From positions 5,242 to 31,440 of the forward strand of contig DFWO01000146.1 in the NCBI GenBank assembly GCA_002380945.1: a DNA stretch of 26,199 nucleotides, read 5' to 3'. Both the position numbers and the translations under genes were made by a program. Below the pieces are notes generated by a model. It was not told the DNA's origin and ran no database searches. It saw nothing but the letters and a program-made list of their open reading frames with translations. Positions 9,137 to 16,670 of the stretch are shown in pieces. Position 1 is the first letter of the stretch; every line of letters starts with the position of its first letter. The stretch comes from Methylococcaceae bacterium UBA4132 (GTDB lineage: Bacteria; Pseudomonadota; Gammaproteobacteria; Methylococcales; Methylomonadaceae).

Positions 9137-10621
9137 TTAAGGTTTTCGACAGCTTTTTATGCCGCTTACTTTACCTTGTGCTGTTTTCAAAAATTCATCC
9201 TGACTAAAACCGACCTGATCCGTTGATTCACAAGTCTCTTTTGTCATATTGCTGATATAAGCATCAATTTTTCTCATTTCAGCGACGGTCAATACATTGA
9301 CAATTCCCTTCGATATATCAACAGGGAATGGCGTGTTTTTAATATAATTTATAAAATCAGTACCGTGGCTGCCCTCATGTACTCTTAAAGTCGTGGTTTT
9401 TTCTCTTTTATCATCTTCGGTAGTTCCTCTTCCATAACCCGATACGTCATTTGGATTTTGTGCATAGCGAGTTTGAATGGTCACTTCAAATGTGTTGGGA
9501 TTAATCGGTACATTATTACCGCCGTCCTGATTAATGAGACTATCAATAATGTTATTGCTAGCGTGCCATTTGTAGCTTCTGCCAAAACTGCTTACTGGTC
9601 CTGTATCGTTTTGCGCACTACCAAAACTGTCGGCAACAACTTTGATAGTGACGTTATTTATATTTAAAGTATAAGAATCTATTGTCGAAGTGATAGGGTC
9701 TCTATTGACGGTCGCCCCATCAGGCATGGGCGTGGAAATTTCTTTTCTTACTTCTAACCATTCTGTTAATTTGGTGACACTCAACGCGGGATTCTTCTTT
9801 TGATAATCGGTGATTTTTACAATCAACGCATTAACCCCTGTTGTCGTTAATCCAGTCAATCTATTGCGTAAACGGCTATTTGCTAAATCCCTATCATCAA
9901 GCTCTCCTTTATCCAGTCTGGCAAGCACTTTTTCCCATTCTTTTATTTCATAGGTTTCTTTATCGTATGCTTCTTGTTCAGGCGTAGGAAAGAAACCCAA
10001 TGGTCTGCCAAAAGCATCTTTCGGCATTCTTCTGATGACCCCAGCATCCTGTTGAATGACATGAGCTAACTCATGCGCTAACAGTAAGCGTCCAGCCTGC
10101 GTTGTTGGCGAAAACCTATCTTGAGCAAAAACAATATTCTTTCCCACCGTGTAAGCATAAGCATTCACATCTTGTGCCGATTGTTCAGCATCGCCACCTT
10201 GATGCACGCGAACCTGAGAAAAATCATGACCAAAACGCGATTCCATGTCTTTGCGTACAGGCGTATCCAATGGTCTGCCCGAACCATTCAGCACGCGATT
10301 TACACTGGCTGGAACTGTCGCCGTTTGTTCTGACGATTGCCCAGTAAAGCGTTGAATGTGTAATGGCGAACTGCTAAGCCCAGAATGCGCGGGGCATCTC
10401 ATCACTTGCGCGGCAACCCGATCAGCCTCCCGCTCCAATGGGTCATGACTTGCACCCATGCTAAGTTTACGTTGCAAGCCAGTTTTTTTATTCGCACACT
10501 CTGCACATTCGCTACCCGCCACCGTATGATTGCCGCAAGCGCATTTACGCTGAAGTAAACCCTGAGCAGGCAGTATAAAACCTGCCGTTTTGGTTTGCTG
10601 AGTCGCCGTTGTTTTATTCAT
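9137..10621 (-). CDS. eCIS-core (DUF4157) protein with second C-terminal HExxH motif; candidate metallopeptidase cargo
   Basis: A protein of 494 residues. Start chosen at ATG 10621 (MNKTTATQQ, like the neighbour's MNKTMTAQQ) with AAAGG upstream, over TTG/GTG codons just before it. Seen in order: a Cys cluster at 27/29/39/42 (CACGN...CAEC); a PLEREADRVA motif near 61; the DUF4157 eCIS-core domain at about 104-192 (SRFGHDFSQVRVH, AYTVGKNIVFAQDRF, LLLAHELAHVIQQ) with HELAH at 183-187; a helical charged linker to about 300; and a C-terminal domain with HEGSH at 415-419, preceded by TTTLRV. Known: eCIS-core domains mark eCIS-associated proteins, many of them toxins. Inference: the C-terminal domain is a zincin-like effector; the third metal ligand was not identified. 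No signal peptide or membrane segment is seen. Confidence 0.82.
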   Translation of the reverse strand: MNKTTATQQTKTAGFILPAQGLLQRKCACGNHTVAGSECAECANKKTGLQRKLSMGASHDPLEREADRVAAQVMRCPAHSGLSSSPLHIQRFTGQSSEQTATVPASVNRVLNGSGRPLDTPVRKDMESRFGHDFSQVRVHQGGDAEQSAQDVNAYAYTVGKNIVFAQDRFSPTTQAGRLLLAHELAHVIQQDAGVIRRMPKDAFGRPLGFFPTPEQEAYDKETYEIKEWEKVLARLDKGELDDRDLANSRLRNRLTGLTTTGVNALIVKITDYQKKNPALSVTKLTEWLEVRKEISTPMPDGATVNRDPITSTIDSYTLNINNVTIKVVADSFGSAQNDTGPVSSFGRSYKWHASNNIIDSLINQDGGNNVPINPNTFEVTIQTRYAQNPNDVSGYGRGTTEDDKREKTTTLRVHEGSHGTDFINYIKNTPFPVDISKGIVNVLTVAEMRKIDAYISNMTKETCESTDQVGFSQDEFLKTAQGKVSGIKSCRKP

Positions 10622-10647
10622 CACCAATACCTTTTCATCAAAATGGG

Positions 10648-12273
10648 CTAGAAAAAAACAGTAATCGTGCCGCCTATATAGGGCGCGGGTCGTTTGCTAG
10701 GATCAGTTTCTTTCAATGCCTCATCACTGGGTTTAATCGGAAACTTGTAACCGAACTCAGCTTTAATCAATGGCGTTTCCTTACAAGCTTGCTTTGACTT
10801 ATCCACCGCTTCGTACATATCACCGATGGCACTGGCAATGTCTTTGCCTTTTTTCAGCTTATCTTCATTGCTGATGTTGGGATTGTTATAGTCAGAAATA
10901 GCTTTTTTCAAATCATCACCTGACTTAGTAAGAGTTGCTTTCAAGGTTTCTGGATTATCGGCATAACAGACTTTACGACCTGATTCAATTTCCAGACCTA
11001 CCGAACCACTTGAACCTTTATCATCATCAATACTGACTTGCGATTTAAGAGCCACCTTAAAATGTGTCTTGCTGTCGAGTTCAATTTTGAAACTAAAAGT
11101 CTTGGAAGTTTCTGCTTGCAACTCGAAAGTTAACGTGTTGGCTGCCGACAATGTGACGGGCAATTTGACCGTAGCCGACTTGGGCAGTTCTACCTCGAAT
11201 TCCACAGCCCCCCCCTTAAACTTGAATTTCAATAAGTCACTGAACGATGGTGTGTTAGTTGTGGGTGCGGCTGGAGTCGGTGTCTTACCAGTCGGTGCAG
11301 GTGGAACAGGAAGTTGTACAATTTTTAACGGATCAAATTTGGCTAAACTACAAACATCGACACCGAAATATTGCAACGGGTCGGGATCACAACGTTGAGC
11401 CGCAGCGCGTAGCCGTTCCCGCGTCACTACCGTAGGCGATATTTTTTGCAGAAAGCATAAGCCGCGCACATCACAAGCTTGTTCTAATTCGGCGGCACGA
11501 CTTTCGGAATCAGCAGTTGGCGAGGGTTTTTCTCCACGCGCAAGGCGCATTTTGGCGCATTGCAATGGATCGAGTTTACCCTGCATACACAAGCTGAGCA
11601 TCATGGCTTCAGTCTCTGAACTGAGTTTTAGCTGATAATCACCGCCTAGTTTGGGCGCGTCGTCTGGTTTTCTATAAATCGCGGAAGCTTGCGTTGCTAC
11701 GGCGATGTTGCCGCCCAGATGGTTTGCGATGCTATCCGCTTCTTGTTCAGCAGCATCGTTAGCATCCGCAATCGAAAGCGATTGCTGAGCCACATAGCCA
11801 GACGTGCCTGCTTGTTGTACAATATGAGTCAACTCATGGGCGAGTAATTTTTTGCCTTCATAATTACTTGGTGCATAACGTCCTGCACCGAAAACGACAT
11901 TTTGTCCTACCGTGTAAGCCTGTGCATTGACCGCGCGGGCAGATGATGCCGCGTGTGCATCGGTGTGAATACGCACTTGGCTGAAATCATGACCAAGGCG
12001 CGGTTCCATGAACGCCCGCGTCGCGGAATCTAGCGGTTGCCCAGATTTTCCTAGCACTTCGTGGACGGTAGCGGGAACTTCGGCAACATTGCGATTGGTC
12101 GCAGTACGCCGTTGTAGCATTTGCTTTTTACTTGCACACGCCTCGCACTCATCACCTGCAACGGTGTGGTTTCCGCAATCACACTGGCGTTGCAAAATGC
12201 CAGTCTGCGTAGGCGGAACGGCTGTTGATTTGGCTACTGCCTTTTGTTGTTGTGCAGTCATGGTTTTATTCAT
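10648..12273 (-). CDS. eCIS-core (DUF4157) protein with beta-rich C-terminal domain; candidate cargo
   Basis: A 541-residue protein. Seen in order: an N-terminal Cys cluster at 31/33/43/46 (CDCGN...CEAC), nearly the same as in the downstream cargo gene; the eCIS-core domain at about 66-156 with EPRLGHDFSQVRIHT, AYTVGQNVVFGAGRY and HELTH at 146-150; an AEQEADSIANHLGG motif near 175; a Cys-containing helical middle (220-300); a Pro/Thr linker at 321-345; a strongly alternating beta region at about 350-440; and a helical stretch before a final GGTITVFF. The C-terminal part is not recognised. Its alternating strands and final aromatic residue superficially recall beta-barrel proteins, but there is no signal peptide. 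The start at 12273 mirrors the neighbour. AGG lies directly before it, so an ATG four codons in is an alternative. Confidence 0.78.
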   Translation of the reverse strand: MNKTMTAQQQKAVAKSTAVPPTQTGILQRQCDCGNHTVAGDECEACASKKQMLQRRTATNRNVAEVPATVHEVLGKSGQPLDSATRAFMEPRLGHDFSQVRIHTDAHAASSARAVNAQAYTVGQNVVFGAGRYAPSNYEGKKLLAHELTHIVQQAGTSGYVAQQSLSIADANDAAEQEADSIANHLGGNIAVATQASAIYRKPDDAPKLGGDYQLKLSSETEAMMLSLCMQGKLDPLQCAKMRLARGEKPSPTADSESRAAELEQACDVRGLCFLQKISPTVVTRERLRAAAQRCDPDPLQYFGVDVCSLAKFDPLKIVQLPVPPAPTGKTPTPAAPTTNTPSFSDLLKFKFKGGAVEFEVELPKSATVKLPVTLSAANTLTFELQAETSKTFSFKIELDSKTHFKVALKSQVSIDDDKGSSGSVGLEIESGRKVCYADNPETLKATLTKSGDDLKKAISDYNNPNISNEDKLKKGKDIASAIGDMYEAVDKSKQACKETPLIKAEFGYKFPIKPSDEALKETDPSKRPAPYIGGTITVFF

Positions 12274-12325
12274 CCTGCTCGATTCACGAGATTAAATTTT
12301 GGGTAGTTTATTAATCATCCTGTAG

Positions 12326-12346
12326 AGACGTTGCACCGCAACGTCT
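12326..12346. repeat. Perfect hairpin, mobile-repeat-like, in the cargo-gene gap
   Basis: Arms AGACGTTGC (12326-12334) and GCAACGTCT (12338-12346) pair perfectly around a 3-base loop, ACC, inside the 92-base gap between two eCIS-core genes. The flanking TGTAG before the left arm gives the sequence the look of short dispersed hairpin repeats common in some cyanobacteria and gammaproteobacteria. There is no following T-run on either strand, so a classical terminator is unlikely. It could be a REP/MITE-like repeat, an RNA stabiliser or a partial attenuator. Copy number cannot be judged from a single copy. Confidence 0.6.
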
Positions 12347-12365
12347 GCCTAACAAATTTCAAAAT

Positions 12366-14342
12366 CTATATATCCCCTGCTCTAAGTTCATCTATCACGG
12401 GTTCATAATCTGTCGTAACGGGTGTAAATCCGCCTGAAGCCGCTTTGCTATAAAGCGAGTAGTAATAATCCGCCGCAATGTCCGCTTGTTGCTCACGGTT
12501 GAATTCGCGGAAATGTTTTCCAAGCGTGTTAGGTGAAGCATTGGTAAGCGGTCGCCACAACGCACTAGGACCTTTGTAATCATAGCCAACCGTCGCCTGC
12601 GCATAAATAGCTTCGCCAAGATATTGCGTTCCCGCGTGTTCATATTGGGAAACATGGGTAAGTTCATGCGTTAGCCAGTGCATATCCGCACTGCCTGCGG
12701 TAGCGGTAATTCCTTTGTTAAAATTGATGGTGTGAAAAGTAGTCACGCCCATTCCGCCGCCACCCTTAAATGCGGCTCCGATAGCAGAGATTAATGAATA
12801 TTCATCTATCCGAACTTGCCAATAAGAAATACTGCTTTTAAACGTTTTCTTCGCTTCAGTGGTTTCTTCCGAAGTTAAAGAGCGGGTATTGAATTTGATA
12901 ATTTGAAATATCAAATCCCAAACTTCGCCAATCCCCGCAACATCAATCAGCTTACCGACTAGCCGACCGACCCACGCCGCACCTGACAGAATGCCATCTA
13001 ACAGCCATTTTCCCATGCCTTTGAAGTCGAGATGCCACAACAGTTTCAGACCATCCCAAAGCCAAGACGCAACGCCTGCAATGCCGCTACCCAAATGTTT
13101 GATGAGTTTCCAAACGCGTTCAGGAAAATTAACCACTTGTCGCCAAGCTAAAGCCGCACCGCTTTTGAGTACATTCCAACCCCAACGACTGACCGCTTTA
13201 ATGCCGCCCCAAACTTTGCCGCCTGCCCATTTTATGCCGCGCCAAACCGCACTCGCACCTTTTTTAATTCCACCCCAGACCGCACTTGCTCCCTTCTTAA
13301 TGCCACCCCAAACCGCACTCGCGCCTTTTTTAATTCCGCCCCATAATTTCCCCCAAAAACCGCCTTGAAGCTGAGGTCGTCCAGTATGTTGGACTTGAAC
13401 ACCGCCGATGGGTGAACGAGACAGCCCTTCTTGCTGTTGAAGTACATGGGTCAGTTCGTGTGCCATCAACCACTGACCTGATGGCGAGGCGGGCTGATAA
13501 TGTCCTTCGCCGAATACCACATCGCGCCCAACGGTGAAAGCTCTAGCTTGGACGGATTGAGCCAATCGCCCCGCCTCTACGCCCGTGTGAATTCGCACAT
13601 GGCTGAGGTCATGCCCAAAACGTGGTTCAAAGAATGTGCGGCTTGAGGTCGAAAGTGGTTGTCCACCACCACGAAGCGCGTTAATTCTCGATGCTTGGTT
13701 TGGCGATACCGTGGGGGTCTGACCAGCCAGTTCTTTGGTCTGCATGGTTGATTCATCACCCTCGCCCGTTGGGGCTGTGGACTGTTGTTCCTCCCCAGCT
13801 CCTTGCGTTCCTGCGTCATCTTCCAGATTGTCGGATTCCAGCAACAGGGCGGCGACTTGTTCTGGGCTGCCGCTCTCTTCTTGTCCGTTTGCTTCCGTTT
13901 TTGCGGTGTCATCAGTTTGATTGCCTGCATCTGCCGCCGCTTCATTCTGATTTGCTTCGGCGGCGGGTGTATCGCTAGCCGTCTCGTCTGACGCACGATG
14001 CAAGGATTCCATGCCCATTGATACGCTAGGAGGTCGTGACCGTTCCGCACTATTCATTGGAAAGCGCATAACCGAATCGGCAACGCTATCCGCCTCTTGC
14101 TCGAATCTATCACCCACCTGTCCCAAAACAAGATCAGGTTGGGGAATCATCGGCTGAGCGGGGCTTACGCGAATTTTGCCAAAATCATGAGCAAAACGTG
14201 GTTCGGAGAATTCACGCGAGTTTGTTTGCTCGGATGCCGTCTCGTCCTTCACGCTTTTGCCGTTAAGCGAGCTGTGTACACCGTGAGCAGTTGGCAAAAA
14301 GGCGGGGGTTTTGTCTGGTTGAGCAATCTTCATTCTATTCAT
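12366..14342 (-). CDS. eCIS-core (DUF4157) protein with Trp hendecad repeats and second zincin motif; candidate tape-measure-like cargo
   Basis: A protein of 658 residues, start at ATG 14342 with GGAGG eight bases upstream, overlapping the preceding stop by eight bases. Seen in order: a partial eCIS-core-like segment at 47-59 (EPRFAHDFGKIRV) and FEQEADSVADSVMRF near 80; an acidic low-complexity linker at about 110-205; a full eCIS-core domain at about 213-305 with HELTH at 295-299; seven 11-residue blocks at 335-411, ending in Trp at 345, 356, 367, 378, 389, 400 and 411 (Trp334 precedes them); a Trp-rich helical region to about 480; and a C-terminal domain with HELTH at 559-563 and NREQQAD at about 615-621, a plausible third zinc ligand. 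Inference: a cargo or loading factor that can also line the tube or bind membranes. No signal peptide. Confidence 0.8.
   Translation of the reverse strand: MNRMKIAQPDKTPAFLPTAHGVHSSLNGKSVKDETASEQTNSREFSEPRFAHDFGKIRVSPAQPMIPQPDLVLGQVGDRFEQEADSVADSVMRFPMNSAERSRPPSVSMGMESLHRASDETASDTPAAEANQNEAAADAGNQTDDTAKTEANGQEESGSPEQVAALLLESDNLEDDAGTQGAGEEQQSTAPTGEGDESTMQTKELAGQTPTVSPNQASRINALRGGGQPLSTSSRTFFEPRFGHDLSHVRIHTGVEAGRLAQSVQARAFTVGRDVVFGEGHYQPASPSGQWLMAHELTHVLQQQEGLSRSPIGGVQVQHTGRPQLQGGFWGKLWGGIKKGASAVWGGIKKGASAVWGGIKKGASAVWRGIKWAGGKVWGGIKAVSRWGWNVLKSGAALAWRQVVNFPERVWKLIKHLGSGIAGVASWLWDGLKLLWHLDFKGMGKWLLDGILSGAAWVGRLVGKLIDVAGIGEVWDLIFQIIKFNTRSLTSEETTEAKKTFKSSISYWQVRIDEYSLISAIGAAFKGGGGMGVTTFHTINFNKGITATAGSADMHWLTHELTHVSQYEHAGTQYLGEAIYAQATVGYDYKGPSALWRPLTNASPNTLGKHFREFNREQQADIAADYYYSLYSKAASGGFTPVTTDYEPVIDELRAGDI
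13110..13343 (-). repeat. 33-bp (11-residue) tandem repeats encoding Trp hendecads
   Basis: Codons 334-411 of the eCIS-core protein form seven consecutive 11-residue units. The first three are identical at protein level (GGIKKGASAVW), then RGIKWAGGKVW, GGIKAVSRWGW, NVLKSGAALAW and RQVVNFPERVW. The 33-base DNA units of the first three (about 13,242-13,340) differ at several, mostly silent, positions, so the repeat is conserved at protein level rather than freshly duplicated. An 11-residue period fits a slightly unwound amphipathic helix. Confidence 0.9.
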
Positions 14343-14592
14343 GACCGATTCCTCCATACACCGATTGGGCAACTTGCTGACCGAGTTGAGTTGGGTTGTT
14401 GCCAGTGATGTGAATGCTGCTTGTGGACAGTCGCGCTAACGCACCGCCTTCGGTCAGATGGCTGGCTAGTCCGCCGTTGCTCAGTAGTTGGGTCAGTTCA
14501 GCCGTGATACTGGCTTGCAGTAAATGGCGTTGATTGGGGGTGATGTCTACGCCGTCTAAAATCAGCCGCTCAATGTGCAGATTGATGTTCAT
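14335..14592 (-). CDS. Small eCIS-associated protein, function unknown
   Basis: An 85-residue protein, MNINLHIERLILDGVDITPN and onward, with a C-terminal SVYGGIGHE. It is sandwiched between the AAA+ ATPase (four-base overlap) and the large eCIS-core protein (eight-base overlap). Seen: an N-terminal hydrophobic beta strand with the LHIERLILDG pattern, a central helix (LLQASITAELTQLLSNGGLA) and a small glycine-rich tail. Short ORFs with this 'IERL-LDG ... ELxxLL ... GG' layout occur at this place in eCIS loci, as I recall, but I know of no assigned function. Given its tight coupling to both the ATPase and a cargo gene, a role as a cargo-loading or stability adaptor is a reasonable guess, nothing more. 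The overlaps and the RBS of the next gene inside it support it being real. Confidence 0.75.
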   Translation of the reverse strand: MNINLHIERLILDGVDITPNQRHLLQASITAELTQLLSNGGLASHLTEGGALARLSTSSIHITGNNPTQLGQQVAQSVYGGIGHE

Positions 14593-16670
14593 GACTTGCC
14601 TCCTACCACGCCCAACACGCGAAATTCAGCTTCATTGATGGGTTTATCCAGTTTGCGGAACTCGCACCGCATGGCTTCAAAAATCAGCATCATGGTGACT
14701 TTGTGCGGCGTGGTTTTTGCGGCTAAAAATGCCGCGTTCAGAGCAATATTGTGTATGCTACCGCCCGTCAGATTAAATTTAGCCAAATGTTCATAATCTA
14801 ATTCGCCGACTGGCGTTTGTGCTGGAAAAACCTTGCGCCACATTTCAACGCGTTCTGTCGCATTAGGAAACGGAAAGTTGACGATGAAACGTAAGCGGCG
14901 CATGAATGCTTGATCCAATGAGCTTTTCATATTGGTTGCCAGTATCGCAAGACCACGATACGCTTCTATACGTTGCAACAGATAGTTAACTTCAATGTTG
15001 GCGTAGCGGTCGTGGCTGTCTTTGACTTCACTACGCTTGCCAAACAATGCGTCGGCTTCATCGAAAAATAATACCGCGCCACCATCTTCGGCGGCATCAA
15101 ACAAACGCCGTAGATTTTTTTCTGTTTCGCCGATGTATTTGCTAACGACGGCGGACAAATCAATACGGTAAAGATTCAAATTCAATGAATTAGCAATCAC
15201 TTCCGCCGCCATCGTTTTACCTGTTCCGCTTTCACCTGCAAAGAGTACGCTAAGCCCCAGTCCTCGATTCATGGTGTTGAGAAAGCCCCAGTCGTTATAA
15301 ACTTTGCCGCGTTGGTCAACTTGGTCGGTAATTTGCCGCAACAATACAGAAGGTTCTTTAGGCAAGACCAAATGTTCCCAAAAGGCTTTGGCTTCAATTC
15401 GTTGTGCTAACTGATTCAAGCGTGGGCTGGTTTTAATCAGGCAATTTTGCCAGACGCGTTGTTGCAGATCGTCTTGTTCGGTTTTTTCTGTGACAGCATC
15501 GCTAGCAATTTGTTGGATGCTGGATAAATCAAGGTTAAATTGTCCAGCCAAGCGAGCCGACAATTCATCGAATGTTTCCCCTAATGCGTCATGCCAAGCC
15601 GTTTGTTGTTCGATGGCAGTCGGTTTATTTATTTCTAACATCAAGCTGTCTAATTCAGGATGAATATCGCGTGTACCAAGCACCACGACACCACCGCCAC
15701 TGGCTAACAGACGTTGCAAGATAGTTCTAATCTGTGACGTAGCATCGTCCACTTGATGGGCATCCAAATACAGCGCGAGTGGCAATAATAGGCGTTCACG
15801 TCCCCATAAACGTAATAGACTTTCTAGTTCACTGCTTTGCGTGGGCAATGTTTCAACGGGGAATTGCGCTATTTGTAAACCCAGTTGAGACAAGGCATGA
15901 CGAGCTACTGCCAATTTTGCCTGTGTATCCGCTCCCGTGAGTTGAATAAGCAAACACCGTTGTTCCGCTTCATTGGCATGAGTTTCTAAATAATGGCGTA
16001 GCATTTGTGCCGCTTGTAGTTGCGAGGGTGCTAATGCGGTGGTATCGGCGTTAGCTATTGCCAACGGAACGGCAAATGGCATTAATCTGTCATCTAATAA
16101 TTGCTTAGGTTCAACTAGATAATTAACGATACGTTCATCGGCGCGTAACGCGCTGGTAGTCAGCGGCTCAGCGGCAGGTTGGTTAATTTCTAATAATCGC
16201 CAATAACGTAACGGTCTACTGGCAGACAGTGCATCCCATTCAGGATTATCAAATAATTTTAATGCCAGTGCGAACGTGGGATAAGGCTTATAAGGATTGT
16301 CCTGTGCTTTAGCGCACAAGGCGGCAGTTTTGCCATCCAACTCCATCGCAACACAAAGCAGTAACACATCGCGTTCAAAACGGCTTAGTCCAAGTTGTCG
16401 GCTAAGAATAAGTAAAACGGGCGGCGGTTCGACAGCTTCTGCCGCCGTCATTTTTTCAGCGATTTCCGCTATCAACTTATCTTTGCTAGCGGTGTCATCT
16501 TTTGCCGCTGATTTGGGACAAGCACTTTTAAACCAGCAAGTCTTTTCCTTGCCACTAACCGAAATAGGTTCTAGCGCGGCAATTTGTCGTTCCAGACGCA
16601 AATGTAGCCACTGTAGTGCGTCACTTAAGTAGGTATTATTGGCTTGTAGCCATTGCTGATAGTCGCTCAT
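14589..16670 (-). CDS. Afp15-like AAA+ ATPase
   Basis: A protein of 693 residues, the eCIS ATPase. Seen: a winged-helix-like N-terminal region (about 60-200, including LSRQLGLSRFERDVLLLCVA); a degenerate AAA-like domain at about 238-340, whose Walker A position reads LIQLTGADTQAK (no GKT) and Walker B position reads LALYLDAHQ; and an intact AAA+ module at about 440-690 with Walker A GESGTGKT (479-486), Walker B VLFFDEAD (533-540), sensor 1 LATN (577-580), a RRLR arginine-finger stretch (591-594) and sensor-2-like GGSIHN (636-641). Known: Afp15 and PVC15 homologues are needed for assembly or cargo loading and resemble unfoldases. Both ends overlap their neighbours by four bases. The catalytic module looks complete. 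Confidence 0.93.
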   Translation of the reverse strand: MSDYQQWLQANNTYLSDALQWLHLRLERQIAALEPISVSGKEKTCWFKSACPKSAAKDDTASKDKLIAEIAEKMTAAEAVEPPPVLLILSRQLGLSRFERDVLLLCVAMELDGKTAALCAKAQDNPYKPYPTFALALKLFDNPEWDALSASRPLRYWRLLEINQPAAEPLTTSALRADERIVNYLVEPKQLLDDRLMPFAVPLAIANADTTALAPSQLQAAQMLRHYLETHANEAEQRCLLIQLTGADTQAKLAVARHALSQLGLQIAQFPVETLPTQSSELESLLRLWGRERLLLPLALYLDAHQVDDATSQIRTILQRLLASGGGVVVLGTRDIHPELDSLMLEINKPTAIEQQTAWHDALGETFDELSARLAGQFNLDLSSIQQIASDAVTEKTEQDDLQQRVWQNCLIKTSPRLNQLAQRIEAKAFWEHLVLPKEPSVLLRQITDQVDQRGKVYNDWGFLNTMNRGLGLSVLFAGESGTGKTMAAEVIANSLNLNLYRIDLSAVVSKYIGETEKNLRRLFDAAEDGGAVLFFDEADALFGKRSEVKDSHDRYANIEVNYLLQRIEAYRGLAILATNMKSSLDQAFMRRLRFIVNFPFPNATERVEMWRKVFPAQTPVGELDYEHLAKFNLTGGSIHNIALNAAFLAAKTTPHKVTMMLIFEAMRCEFRKLDKPINEAEFRVLGVVGGKS

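Noticed and set aside
12326..12346. Hairpin as a transcription terminator of the large cargo gene
   Set aside because: No T-run follows the stem on either strand.
13242..13340. 33-base tandem units as a possible CRISPR array
   Set aside because: Units are directly adjacent with no spacers and encode in-frame protein repeats.
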